Positions 1-11,920 of a stretch of DNA of 39,373 nucleotides are shown piece after piece. The translations under genes were made by a program, and so were the position numbers. The DNA comes from Planctomycetota bacterium. Its GTDB lineage: Bacteria > Planctomycetota > GCA-002687715. The stretch's first letter is position 1, and each line of letters begins with the position of its first letter. Location: assembly GCA_002687715.1 (NCBI GenBank), contig NZBC01000051.1, positions 1 through 39,373 of the forward strand, written 5' to 3'. The notes beneath the pieces were generated by a model. It had not been told where the DNA came from and ran no database searches. It saw only the letters and a list, made by a program, of their open reading frames with translations.

Positions 1-157
1 GGTAGCCCCCGATTCGCTGAACATCCCGCGATCGAGTACCCACCTTGAGATTCTCACTCTGGCCTTGTGAACCGGTGGGAAGTCCAGGTCCGCTCTGAGC
101 CCGGATCCGGCTCCGCCGTCGGAGCGGTCCGCGCTCCCCGGGCTCGCAGTCCGTGCG
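1..157. other. Non-coding flank after the K+ uptake operon
   Basis: No convincing gene lies here. A perfect 6-bp GC hairpin (121-126 pairing with 132-137, 5-base loop) begins about 20 bases past the stop codon of the minus-strand gene ending at 158, and an imperfect palindrome around a GGATCC core lies near 97-115. Neither is followed by a T-run, so any termination role is a guess. Confidence 0.4.
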
Positions 158-778
158 TCAGGGCAGGCGCGCGACGTAGCCGCGCAGGACGCCCCCGTCG
201 CGGACCTCGTCGAGCTGGGCTTGGATCTCGTTGACGGGGTCACGGCCGAGGAGTGCTGCGGGGTCGTGGCCGCCGGCTTCCAGAGCGGTGCGGACGCGGG
301 CGTTGCTGGCGATGAGGCGGCCGGTGGGATCCAGAACCGCGCCGGCGACTTCCTGGGCGTCGAAGAGGGACTCCAGGGCGGCCCGGGCGAGAAGCTCGTC
401 GTTGGCGTGCGCCCGTTCGAGCTGGCGGAGACGGTCGGTGATCTCGTTGACGTCGTGAGCAAGTCCGACGACTTCTCCGAGCGCGTTGGTCTCGTTGACG
501 CGACGCTGGACGTGACCGCGGGCGATGGCGGAGACGGCGGCCTCGAGGCTGCTGAGCGGGGCGACGACCGTACGCTGGGTCCACGCGCCGGCGAGGAGGA
601 CGGCGAAGATCGCGATGCCCGTGACGACGGCAACGAACCCGATCGCGCCGCCGATCCGAGGGTCGGCCCCGTCAGTCGAGTCGGCGTCCTCCAGGGTCAC
701 GATCGTCACGAGTCCCACTGTGAGGAGCAACAGGCAAACCACGACCTGGGCGATGACGACCAGCGACTGCAGACGCAT
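158..778 (-). CDS. Membrane-anchored HAMP/PAS-like sensor protein in the trk operon
   Basis: About 206 residues. Two hydrophobic segments (roughly 4-27 and 43-66) flank a short acidic loop of about 15 residues. They are followed by a HAMP-like stretch (about 67-120, beginning TVVAPLSSLEAAVSAIARG), a helical linker and a PAS-like core (about 130-195, with GAVLDPTGRLIASNARV). It ends there: no histidine kinase, GGDEF or methyl-accepting domain follows. The ATG at 776-778 overlaps the trkA stop in TGATG; a GTG three bases upstream is the alternative. Co-transcription with trkH and trkA suggests it senses or tunes potassium uptake at the inner membrane, which is inference. The short loop argues against a large external ligand domain. 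The domain calls rest on sequence character alone. Confidence 0.7.
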   Translation of the reverse strand: MRLQSLVVIAQVVVCLLLLTVGLVTIVTLEDADSTDGADPRIGGAIGFVAVVTGIAIFAVLLAGAWTQRTVVAPLSSLEAAVSAIARGHVQRRVNETNALGEVVGLAHDVNEITDRLRQLERAHANDELLARAALESLFDAQEVAGAVLDPTGRLIASNARVRTALEAGGHDPAALLGRDPVNEIQAQLDEVRDGGVLRGYVARLP

Positions 779-1449
779 CACCGCACCTCCTTCAGGAACC
801 GGTCCATGTTTTCGCTGGAGCCGATCGCGACCACGACCTCGCCACGCCCGATCGGGACGTCGGGCGGCGGGCTCGGTTGCAATGATCCGCTTCCGGACCC
901 GGGGCGGCGCAGCGCGACGATGGTCACTCCGATCCGCTGGCGCAGACCGAGCTCCTGAAGTGTCTTGCCGACCCAGATCTCCGGGACCTCGACCTCGGCG
1001 AGACGGACACCCTCTTCGAGCTCCAGCAGGCTGCGTACCCCCGGCGCCATGATGCGCTCCGCGAGGTTCTTGGCCATGTCCCGCTCAGGGTGCACGAGCT
1101 GACCGACGCCCAGAGACGACAGGATGCGCGCGTGCAGATCGGAGACGACGCGCGCGACCACGTGGCGTGCACCGAGCTGACCGAGCAACGCGGCGCACAG
1201 GATGGACGCCTGCAGCGACTCTTCCCCGATCGCGTCAATCGAGAGCGTGAACGTGGTCAGATCGAGACTCTCGAGAACCCGCGGATCGGTCCCGTCGCCG
1301 ATGATCGTCCGCGAGACGCCGTCCTGCAGGTCAGCGAGTCGATCCTCGTCGGAGTCGAGCACCGTGACATCCGCGCCTCGACGGGCCAGCTCCAGGGCGA
1401 GACTTCGTCCGAACTGGCCCGCGCCCACGATGAGGATCTTCTCGCTCAT
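778..1449 (-). CDS. trkA: TrkA/KtrA-type potassium uptake regulatory (RCK) subunit
   Basis: 223 residues, the usual length of a single-RCK KtrA/TrkA subunit. The N-terminus is a Rossmann fold with the nucleotide motif GAGQFG (residues 7-12) and an acidic residue ending strand 2 (VTVLDSD, about 29-35). The second half (about 140-223) is a TrkA_C-like domain with a strongly predicted beta pattern. In this family the subunit forms a cytoplasmic octameric ring that binds ATP/ADP or NAD(H) and gates the TrkH/KtrB pore. Its ATG overlaps the trkH stop in ATGA, consistent with translational coupling and balanced expression. One RCK repeat rather than two makes it closer to KtrA than to E. coli TrkA. 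Confidence 0.93.
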   Translation of the reverse strand: MSEKILIVGAGQFGRSLALELARRGADVTVLDSDEDRLADLQDGVSRTIIGDGTDPRVLESLDLTTFTLSIDAIGEESLQASILCAALLGQLGARHVVARVVSDLHARILSSLGVGQLVHPERDMAKNLAERIMAPGVRSLLELEEGVRLAEVEVPEIWVGKTLQELGLRQRIGVTIVALRRPGSGSGSLQPSPPPDVPIGRGEVVVAIGSSENMDRFLKEVR

Positions 1450-3557
1450 CCGACCATCACCTCCTCTTCCGGATACCGCGTTGGAGCGGGATCGCGCCTG
1501 CGGAACAGCAGCACCATGGTGAGCGGTCCCGTGCGGCCCACGAACATCAGCACCATGATCAGCAGCTTGCCCACCCGGTCGAACTCGGCCGTGATGCCAA
1601 GCGAAAGACCGACCGTCCCGAACGCCGACACCGCCTCGAACAGCACGCTGTCGAATGCGAACCCCTGCGTCATCATCAACGCGAAGCTGCCCGCGAACAC
1701 GATCGTCGCGGAGATCGTCACCAGCGCCGCCGCGCGGTACACGACGGCCTGCGGAATGCGACGCCCGAACGCCTCCGCGTCCGGACGCCCTCTCACCACG
1801 GACACGACCGCGGCGATCAGCCCCGCGACGGTAGTCGTCTTGACGCCGCCGCCAGTCGACCCCGGGCTCGCGCCCACGAACATCCAGACGATCATCATGA
1901 TGATCGTGGCGTGGGAAAGCCCGTCGTAGTCGACGCTACTGAACCCGGCAGTGCGGAGCGTCACGGCCTGGAACCACGCGTTGTTCACCCGCCCGGCGAA
2001 CCCGAGTCCGTCAAGCACCCCGTTCCACTCCAGCAGCAGCCAGACTACGAACGCGACGCCGAGGAGCGCGAGGTTGCTCGCGACGACCAGCTTCACCTGA
2101 AGACCGGCGCGCCGCAACCAGAGCTCCCGGAGCCCGAAGAGCACGCCGAATCCCGCACCACCGAGGAGGATCAGGATCGCGATCACGTGCAGCACCAGCG
2201 GGTTGCCGTTCCACCCGACGAGACTGTCGGACTGGAGCGCGAATCCCGCGTTGCAGAACGCGCTCACCGAGTGGAACACGGCGTTCCACAACGCCGCCCC
2301 GAAGCTGTCCTCCTTGCCGACGAACGCAGGCAGGAGCAGGAGTGCGCCGACCAACTCGATCGCGAGGGTCGCCATCGCGATGGGGCGCAGCAGGCGCGCC
2401 GCATTGCCGCGGGAATCGGTCCCGACCACCATCGACAGGGCGCCTTCCGTCCGACCGGCGAGGCGTCCGCCGAGCAGGACGGTCGCCAGGGCCGACAGAG
2501 TCATGATCCCGAGGGCTCCGACCTGGATGAGCGCGAGGATCACGAGCTGACCCAGACCGGAGAAATCCTGCGCGGTATCCTGCACGGTGAGCCCCGTGAC
2601 GCAGCACGCACTGACCGCAGTGAACAGCGCGTCGATCGGGTCGAGCGGACGGTCGTGGGCGCTGCACGCGGGGAACGTCAGTACCAATCCTCCGACGAGC
2701 GACAGCGCAGCGAACGTCAGCACGACCAGGAGGGCGGGCCGAGCCCAGAGAAACCCGAGCACCGCCGAGCGCAGCTCGTGTGCGCGCGCGCTCCCACCAA
2801 CTGAGGCGGCGAGGCGAAGCCCCAGCACCAGCGGCGCCCAGTCGAAGACGCGCTCGTCAATCGGCAGGACGCCCAGCGCGCCAGCGGCCGAGACCGCGGT
2901 GAGGATGATCGCCACCCGCCGCGGCAGGAGCTCCCGCCTGACCAACGACCACTCGGCAGAGCACGCGATTCCCGCGGCGGCAGCCATCAGCGCCGTGATG
3001 GCCACCCGACCGCCGGTGTCCTGCATGAGCCCGACACCCGCGCTCCAGCCCGCGATGAGGAGGGCATAGGCGCTGGAAACGAGCACCGCCAGCGAGACGA
3101 CCGCGCGGGGATCGTCGTCTTCCGCCAGCTCCTCACTGCGGCCGAGGAACCGCGATTGCCGGAACGTCATGTAGACGAGCGCAGCCGCCCACCCCCACCC
3201 CGCCAACGCGAGCCCGGGCGCCAGACGGGCGTGGAAGGCCGCGGGAACGTGGCTCAGGAACGCGGCCGGCAGGCACACCCAGGCGGCGGCGCGGCGGCGG
3301 GTCATGACCAGCCACGAGGACACGAGCATCAACGCGGCGCCCGCGACGACGATCGCCACCATCAAGGGGTCGTCGGGGCGCGCTGCGTCGGCCCACCCGG
3401 GCGCTTTCTCGAGCCGCTTCACGAGGCCGATGACCGCGACCCAAACCGCGGGGACCGACACGAGAAGCAACGCAGCGACCGTGAGACGGAACGAGCGGAG
3501 CCGGGCCGTCTGCGATAGCGCCCGCTCGGCCGTTCTGGCGAACCCGAATCTGAACAC
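1446..3557 (-). CDS. trkH: TrkH/KtrB-family potassium transporter with extra N-terminal membrane domain
   Basis: 703 residues against about 450-490 for most TrkH/KtrB proteins. The transporter core starts near residue 272 and shows the four pore-loop filters in order: CCVTGLT, FCNAGF, RTAGF and GTVGL. It also has the diagnostic GASPGSTGGGVKTTT segment after the third. This defines a K+ (or Na+-coupled K+) channel-like uptake protein of the inner membrane. The first 270 residues hold about seven further hydrophobic segments and are not part of the standard fold. Translation starts at a GTG (3555-3557); no in-frame ATG lies closer. The gene is first in a three-gene operon with trkA and a HAMP/PAS protein and is divergent from the nuclease gene 55 bases away. 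Confidence 0.93.
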   Translation of the reverse strand: MFRFGFARTAERALSQTARLRSFRLTVAALLLVSVPAVWVAVIGLVKRLEKAPGWADAARPDDPLMVAIVVAGAALMLVSSWLVMTRRRAAAWVCLPAAFLSHVPAAFHARLAPGLALAGWGWAAALVYMTFRQSRFLGRSEELAEDDDPRAVVSLAVLVSSAYALLIAGWSAGVGLMQDTGGRVAITALMAAAAGIACSAEWSLVRRELLPRRVAIILTAVSAAGALGVLPIDERVFDWAPLVLGLRLAASVGGSARAHELRSAVLGFLWARPALLVVLTFAALSLVGGLVLTFPACSAHDRPLDPIDALFTAVSACCVTGLTVQDTAQDFSGLGQLVILALIQVGALGIMTLSALATVLLGGRLAGRTEGALSMVVGTDSRGNAARLLRPIAMATLAIELVGALLLLPAFVGKEDSFGAALWNAVFHSVSAFCNAGFALQSDSLVGWNGNPLVLHVIAILILLGGAGFGVLFGLRELWLRRAGLQVKLVVASNLALLGVAFVVWLLLEWNGVLDGLGFAGRVNNAWFQAVTLRTAGFSSVDYDGLSHATIIMMIVWMFVGASPGSTGGGVKTTTVAGLIAAVVSVVRGRPDAEAFGRRIPQAVVYRAAALVTISATIVFAGSFALMMTQGFAFDSVLFEAVSAFGTVGLSLGITAEFDRVGKLLIMVLMFVGRTGPLTMVLLFRRRDPAPTRYPEEEVMVG

Positions 3558-3612
3558 GGGGGCATGGTATCCAGAAGGTGGACGTTGGACGACCGTCGAC
3601 TACTCTTCGGCC

Positions 3613-5007
3613 ATGCGTATCCACTTCCTCGGCGCCGCCCGGACCGTCACCGGCTCGATGCACCTGATCGAAGCCTGCGACCGCCACGTGCTGCTCGATT
3701 GCGGCCTCTTCCAGGGGCGCCGGCGGGAAGCAGCGGCCAAGAACCGCAACCTCCGAGTCCAAGGCGAGGACGTCGACGCAGTCCTCCTCTCCCACGCCCA
3801 CATCGATCACTCCGGCAATCTGCCGACCCTCCTGCGGTCGGGGTTCCGGGGCCGCGTCCACGCCACGGGTGCCACGACCGACCTCGCGAATCTCATGCTC
3901 CGCGACTCCGCACGCATCCAGACGCGTGACATCAAGCTCTTGAAGCGAAAGGGGCGCGCGGCCGAAGATCCCCTCTACACGAGCGAGCACGCGCGCGCGG
4001 TGCTGAAGCGCTTCCGACCCTCCCGATACGGAGAGTGGTTTCAGGTCGCGCCGGGCATCCGCGCCCGCTTCGAAGACGCCGGACACATCATCGGGTCGGC
4101 GAGCGTCCACGTCGAGGTCAAGGAGCCGGGCAAGGAGGCCGTCCGGGTCACCTTCACCGGCGACCTCGGGCGCCCCGGTCTTCCGATACTTCGCGACCCC
4201 GCTCCGCTGCCCGAAGCCGAGGTGGTGATCACGGAAAGCACGTACGGAGACCGCACTCACCGGACCAAGGGCGGCGTCGCCGAGCACATGAAGGACACCC
4301 TCGAGGAGGCGTTACTCGCCGCGGCCCACGCGGGCGGCAAGCTCATCATCCCGGCCTTCTCCGTGGGTCGCACGCAGAACATCCTCTACTTCATCAACGA
4401 GCTCATCGTCGAGCGCCGCATCCCGACGACGCGCATCTTCATCGACAGTCCGCTCGCGACGGACGCTACTGACCTCGTTCGCCGGCACCCCGAGTGCTTC
4501 GACGAGGAGACGCTCAACAAGCTCAGCGACGACCTGAAGCCCCTCCTGCCAAACCACGTGTATCTGGCGAAGACGGTGCGCGACTCGAAGCTGATCAACA
4601 GGATTCGCGGCACGTGCGTCATCATCTCGGCGTCGGGCATGTGCGAATTCGGCCGCATCCTGCACCACCTGAAGCAGAACCTCGACGACCCCAAGGCGGT
4701 GATCGCGTTCGTCGGATACCAGGCACATCACACGTTGGGACGACGACTCGCCGATGGCGCGGACCGGGTCCGGGTCTACGGCAAGGAGATCCGGGTCCGC
4801 GCGAGAGTCTTCAAGCTCAACGGGTTTTCCGCGCACGCCGATCGCGACGAGTTGCTGACGGCCCTGTCTCCGCTCCGGAAGTCGGCCGGACGGACGTTCG
4901 TGGTCCACGGAGACGAGGACCAGGCCCTGGCGTTCGCCCGCACGCTCAAGAAGAAGCAGTACCGCGGCGTGGCGGTCCCGTCACCGGGTGACGTGTTCGA
5001 GATCTGA
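3613..5007 (+). CDS. Metallo-beta-lactamase/beta-CASP ribonuclease (YSH1/COG1236 type)
   Basis: 464 residues from the ATG at 3613. The zinc motif HAHIDH is at 61-66, followed by the metal-site histidine in AGHIIGSA (156-163) and the aspartate in FTGDLGR (182-188). A beta-CASP insertion starts at ITESTYGDRTH. The C-terminal RMMBL part carries FSAHADRDELL and FVVHGDEDQ. Homologues such as archaeal and bacterial CPSF73-like proteins and the TTHA0252 RNase cut RNA as cytosolic zinc-dependent endo- or exonucleases, so an RNA-processing or decay role is likely. The longer upstream frame is rejected because it overlaps trkH and lacks a start with better support. No Shine-Dalgarno is seen; a TACTCT hexamer ends 6 bases before the ATG, suggesting a leaderless mRNA. 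Confidence 0.9.
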   Translation: MRIHFLGAARTVTGSMHLIEACDRHVLLDCGLFQGRRREAAAKNRNLRVQGEDVDAVLLSHAHIDHSGNLPTLLRSGFRGRVHATGATTDLANLMLRDSARIQTRDIKLLKRKGRAAEDPLYTSEHARAVLKRFRPSRYGEWFQVAPGIRARFEDAGHIIGSASVHVEVKEPGKEAVRVTFTGDLGRPGLPILRDPAPLPEAEVVITESTYGDRTHRTKGGVAEHMKDTLEEALLAAAHAGGKLIIPAFSVGRTQNILYFINELIVERRIPTTRIFIDSPLATDATDLVRRHPECFDEETLNKLSDDLKPLLPNHVYLAKTVRDSKLINRIRGTCVIISASGMCEFGRILHHLKQNLDDPKAVIAFVGYQAHHTLGRRLADGADRVRVYGKEIRVRARVFKLNGFSAHADRDELLTALSPLRKSAGRTFVVHGDEDQALAFARTLKKKQYRGVAVPSPGDVFEI

Positions 5008-5027
5008 CCTTCCCGTCGCCTTCGCGG

Positions 5028-5648
5028 TCAAGACAGCGTCCACTGAGCACCGTCCGATACGGCGACACCGATGCCACCGGCCCCGGCGTCGACGACGGCC
5101 CACTGCCCGAATACTGGCAGCCCGGCCAACCACGGTGCGGACGGGATGGGGAGCGGATAGGTCGCGTATCCGGCGTCGGGTCCCGATCCTGAAACGGCAA
5201 CGGGGTCGAAGAAGAGCAGGTTCGCCGGGTCCAGATCGATGTGGGGCGGCAACCCCGCAACCATCGTCCCGGCCGGCGGCGTGACCAGGGAGAGGCCGAG
5301 GTACGCCGACGTCGCGCCGAGTGCGTTGCCGAGACCGATCTCGAAGTCCGGATTCAGCAGGTTGGGCGGCGAGACGGCCAGCATGAACGGAACGAAGCCG
5401 CCCGATCCCGCCGAACCGGCTCCGAACCCCGGTGGATTGGACGCACTGCCGCGACTCGCGGATCGGTCGCAACTGCGAGGAGGTCGCCCGACGGGGGCCA
5501 GGGCGAGGAGAGCAGAAGTGCCAAGGAGAACCCAGGAACCCCGGACCAGGGACAGATTCGCTCTGATTCCTGGGTTCTCCTTCTCGTATCTGCTCTCCCC
5601 CAGCGAACGCAGGGTGGCAACCAGTTGGAAGTCGCGGCCGGAGTTCAC
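5028..5648 (-). CDS. Small exported protein with planctomycete C-terminal beta domain (start uncertain)
   Basis: The last 120 residues form a Gly/Ala/Leu/Pro-rich, beta-predicted domain with a tail rule (PLPIPSAPWLAGLPVFGQW, then VSDGAQWTLS at the end). I associate this domain with the C-termini of secreted planctomycete proteins, and a relative is at the end of the beta-propeller protein at 13530-15050. Ahead of it is a Gly/Ser linker and a signal-peptide-like stretch (SWVLLGTSALLALAP). No ATG fits: the furthest supported start is a GTG at 5646-5648, only one base from the divergent TPR gene and without a Shine-Dalgarno. A CTG inside the signal stretch is an alternative. The region coding the N-terminus lies in a large palindrome (5507-5598), so the 5' end could also be rearranged or degenerate. 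Function unknown. Confidence 0.6.
   Translation of the reverse strand: MNSGRDFQLVATLRSLGESRYEKENPGIRANLSLVRGSWVLLGTSALLALAPVGRPPRSCDRSASRGSASNPPGFGAGSAGSGGFVPFMLAVSPPNLLNPDFEIGLGNALGATSAYLGLSLVTPPAGTMVAGLPPHIDLDPANLLFFDPVAVSGSGPDAGYATYPLPIPSAPWLAGLPVFGQWAVVDAGAGGIGVAVSDGAQWTLS
5507..5598. repeat. Large imperfect palindrome over a gene start
   Basis: Arms 5507-5538 and 5567-5598 are inverted copies. Bases 5523-5538 pair perfectly with 5567-5582 (16 bp), and 5508-5516 pair with 5589-5597 (9 bp). A 6-base mismatched block separates the two, and the loop is 28 bases. It overlaps the putative signal-peptide codons of the minus-strand gene ending at 5028 and lies about 50 bases before the TPR gene start. 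It has no T-run, so it does not look like an ordinary terminator. Confidence 0.85.
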
Positions 5649-7214
5649 ATGATGGGCGCTTCGATCATGCATCCGCTCATCCACAAAGCCGACGAGCTGC
5701 TCGACCGCGCCCGCGAGGACGCGGATGCGGAAGCGGTTCGCCAGCACCTCCAGGACGCGGAGCGGCTGTACCGGGTCGTCCTCGAGGAGATGCCAGGGCT
5801 CCCGGACGCCCTCTCCGGACTTGGTCACGTGCTCTGGGATCGCAGCGATTCCGTTGAGGATCCCGAGGCCCGACTCGCTTTGATCGAGGAAGCGATCCAG
5901 ACCCTGACCCAGGCCGCAGAGAAGCACTCCTTCGAAACGACCTCCATCCTCTCGATCGCCGAGGTGCTGCTCCACACGGCATCGATCGAGCCCGATGAGG
6001 GCCGGTCGGTCGGGCTGGTCCACGAAGCCACCCGCTGGCTCACCCGCGCCGATCACTTCACTGACGACGTTGCCGTCCTGCGCAACCAGGCCAGGGCTTT
6101 CGAAATGCTGTCCGAGCGGGCGGAGGATGCGAAGGAATCCGCCGAGTACGTGATGATGGCCGAGGAGCGGTTCGCGGCCGCCATCCGTCGTCGTCCGCGG
6201 GACCCGCACCTGCTTCACCTGTGGGGGTGTGTGTTGCTCGACCGCGCGGCCAGGGAGGAGGACCAGGATCGCATCGACGGGCTCCGCATCGAGGCCACGG
6301 AGAAGTTCGCCGAGGCCGTCCGGATCGAACCCGACTTCGAGCCCACCTGGACGTGGTGGGGTCGCGCGTTGTTCGAGCGCGCCGAGGAAGAGCCCGATCC
6401 CGCGCGCGCTGACCGGTTGCTACGAGACGCCGGAGAGCACTGCGCCCGCGCGCTACGCAGCGGCGGTGACGCCTACGGGACCAACAAGAACCTAGCCCTC
6501 ATCCACGGCCGGCGCGCCGGGCTGACGGAGAACGACGAGCTCTCCCACAACCACGTCCGCCTCGCAGAGGGCTACTACGCATCCGCTCTCGCCGCGCGCC
6601 CGCACGAGCCGGACGTCCATCGCGCGTGGGGAGAGACCCTGTTCGACCACGGCGTCCACGCCTCGAACCCCGAGCACGCGCGGGCAAGCCTCGAGAGAGC
6701 GATTGACCATTACGCCACCGTGGGTCGCCTCGAACCAGACGATGCCGACGCCCCGTTCTGGGAGGGTGAGGCCACCGCGGAGCTTGCGCATATCCGGAGC
6801 GACGCGGCCCTCAGTCTCCTGGAACGCGCCATGACTCTCTATGACCGGTCCAATGACCTGCGACCCGGCGACCCGGACACGCTCAACCGGTGGGGCCAGG
6901 CCTACCTCAGCCGCGCGCATCTCTGCCCGGAAGTCCAGGAGGACATGCTCGTTTCCGCGGTAGAGTTCTTCGTCAACGCGCTCGAGCTGGATCCCGATCA
7001 TGGTCAGACCCACTACAACCTCGGGTGTGTTGCCGCCATGCGCGAGGACGTCGAGACCGCCTTGGTCCACCTCGCCTGCTGGCGAGCGGTAGAGGTCTGG
7101 GAGACGCGCGACCGCGTGGACGAAGACCCCAAGTTCGATCGGATCCGCGACGACTCACGCTTGCAGGCGCTGCTCGCGGCCGGGCCAACCGCCATCACCG
7201 AACCAACCGACTAG
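5649..7214 (+). CDS. Cytoplasmic TPR-like repeat protein
   Basis: 521 residues, almost wholly helical, with no signal peptide or membrane segment. At least ten helix pairs of TPR character are visible, for example LYRVVLEEMPGLPDALSGLG near the start and ALELDPDHGQTHYNLGC near the end. Spacing between repeats is irregular and many carry acidic inserts such as ERAEEEPDPARAD. Such proteins act as scaffolds for protein-protein contacts; the partner is not evident. The ATG at 5649 follows GGAG with a 5-6 base gap; in-frame ATGs at 5652 and 5667 are alternatives. It ends 29 bases from the convergent spoVR gene. The long upstream open frame is discarded because it overlaps the palindrome and lacks coding character. 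Confidence 0.85.
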   Translation: MMGASIMHPLIHKADELLDRAREDADAEAVRQHLQDAERLYRVVLEEMPGLPDALSGLGHVLWDRSDSVEDPEARLALIEEAIQTLTQAAEKHSFETTSILSIAEVLLHTASIEPDEGRSVGLVHEATRWLTRADHFTDDVAVLRNQARAFEMLSERAEDAKESAEYVMMAEERFAAAIRRRPRDPHLLHLWGCVLLDRAAREEDQDRIDGLRIEATEKFAEAVRIEPDFEPTWTWWGRALFERAEEEPDPARADRLLRDAGEHCARALRSGGDAYGTNKNLALIHGRRAGLTENDELSHNHVRLAEGYYASALAARPHEPDVHRAWGETLFDHGVHASNPEHARASLERAIDHYATVGRLEPDDADAPFWEGEATAELAHIRSDAALSLLERAMTLYDRSNDLRPGDPDTLNRWGQAYLSRAHLCPEVQEDMLVSAVEFFVNALELDPDHGQTHYNLGCVAAMREDVETALVHLACWRAVEVWETRDRVDEDPKFDRIRDDSRLQALLAAGPTAITEPTD

Positions 7215-7243
7215 CCCGCGGCATCGCGCCCAGCCGCGTGAGA

Positions 7244-8746
<1,503 letters not shown>

Positions 8747-8777
8747 GCTCCCTCCCCCATGAATCTCCGTTGCTCCG

Positions 8778-9880
8778 TCATCTCCCCTTCCCCAGGAAGT
8801 CCTTGATGGAAGCGAGAATGCCGTCTCGGTCCGGAATGCCGCTCGTGAGGAGACGGTCGTCGTCGCCGAACGCCTGGTCCAGGTCGCGTTTGAACTGACC
8901 CGACCCGTATGCCGACTTCACCTGCCCGTAACAGAACACGTTCGAGATCGGCAACAGCTTCTCGCGCAGCAGGTGGATGCACGTCGACGTGTCCTTCCCG
9001 CTCCAGTTGTCACCGTCCGAGAAGTGGAACGGATAGATGTTCCACTCCGCGCTACCGAACCGGTCCTCGATGATCTTCATGCAGAGCTGGTACGCGGATG
9101 AGATCTTCGTCCCGCCGCTCTCGCGGAGGTGGAAGAACTCGTGCTGGTTCACCTCCTTCGCGACGGCGTCGTGGACGATGTAGACGGTCTGCAGGTTCTT
9201 GTATTGGTACCGGAGCCAGGTATCGATCCAGAACGCCTCGATCCGCACCATCTCCTTCTGCTCGGTGCCCATCGACCCGGAGACGTCCATCATGTACACG
9301 ATGACGGCACGGTACTCGGGGTTGCGTTTGACGTTCCACGAACGGTAGCGGCGATCCTCCCGGATGGGGATGATCACGGGGTTCTCGGGGTCGTACGTCC
9401 CCGCGGCGATCTGCCGCTTCAGCGCCTCCCTGTAGGTGCGCTTGAAGTGGCGGAGGCCTTCCGGTCCCACGCGGCGGATGCCGGTATACCGATCGCGCTC
9501 CGCGACGACGTCAGCGTTGCCGCGCGGCAGGATATTGGGAAGCTCGAGCTCCTCACCGAGGATCCGCGCCAGCTCGTCGAGCTGGACGTCGACCTCGAGC
9601 GTATGTTGCCCTTCGCCCTCGCCCGCCTCGCCCGGCCCGCCTTGGCCCTCGCCGTCGACGGGGTCGCCGGGTTCGCCGTTGCCTTGCCCGACCCCGTCCT
9701 GTTGACCGGTGTCGAAGGTGAAGTGCGGCAGCTCGATCTGCGGGATGGGGATGGAAATCGTGTCCTTCCCCTGACGGCCGAGCAGCTCACCCTTGGAGAT
9801 GTACTTCCTCAGGTCCCGCTTGATCCGCCCCCGCACGATCTGGCGGAAGCGCTGATGATCCTTCTCGATACGACGGACCA

Positions 9881-9881
<1 letters not shown>
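8778..9881 (-). CDS. yeaH: YeaH/YhbH family (DUF444) protein with VWA-like domain
   Basis: 367 residues. Residues 1-55 are basic and helical ([20 protein letters not shown]), followed by a Gly/Glu-rich low-complexity linker (about 58-92). The second half is a von Willebrand A-like domain with the metal-ion site DVSGSM at 199-204 and later FSDGDNWSG. The family is encoded next to PrkA kinase in E. coli (yeaG-yeaH) and Bacillus (prkA-yhbH); YhbH is tied to sporulation and YeaH to nitrogen starvation and stress. It likely acts as a partner of the PrkA ATPase/kinase, as VWA proteins do with MoxR-type AAA proteins. Its ATG overlaps the prkA stop in TGATG. Confidence 0.94.

Positions 9882-11912
<2,031 letters not shown>

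Positions 11913-11920
<8 letters not shown>

Noticed and set aside
3133..4287. A 384-codon minus-strand open frame
   Set aside because: It overlaps both the trkH N-terminus and the metallo-beta-lactamase gene; both have strong family motifs.
5354..5620. Alternative minus-strand frame for the small exported protein
   Set aside because: Its composition is Arg/Pro/Ser-rich and lacks the recognisable beta domain, which belongs to the other frame.
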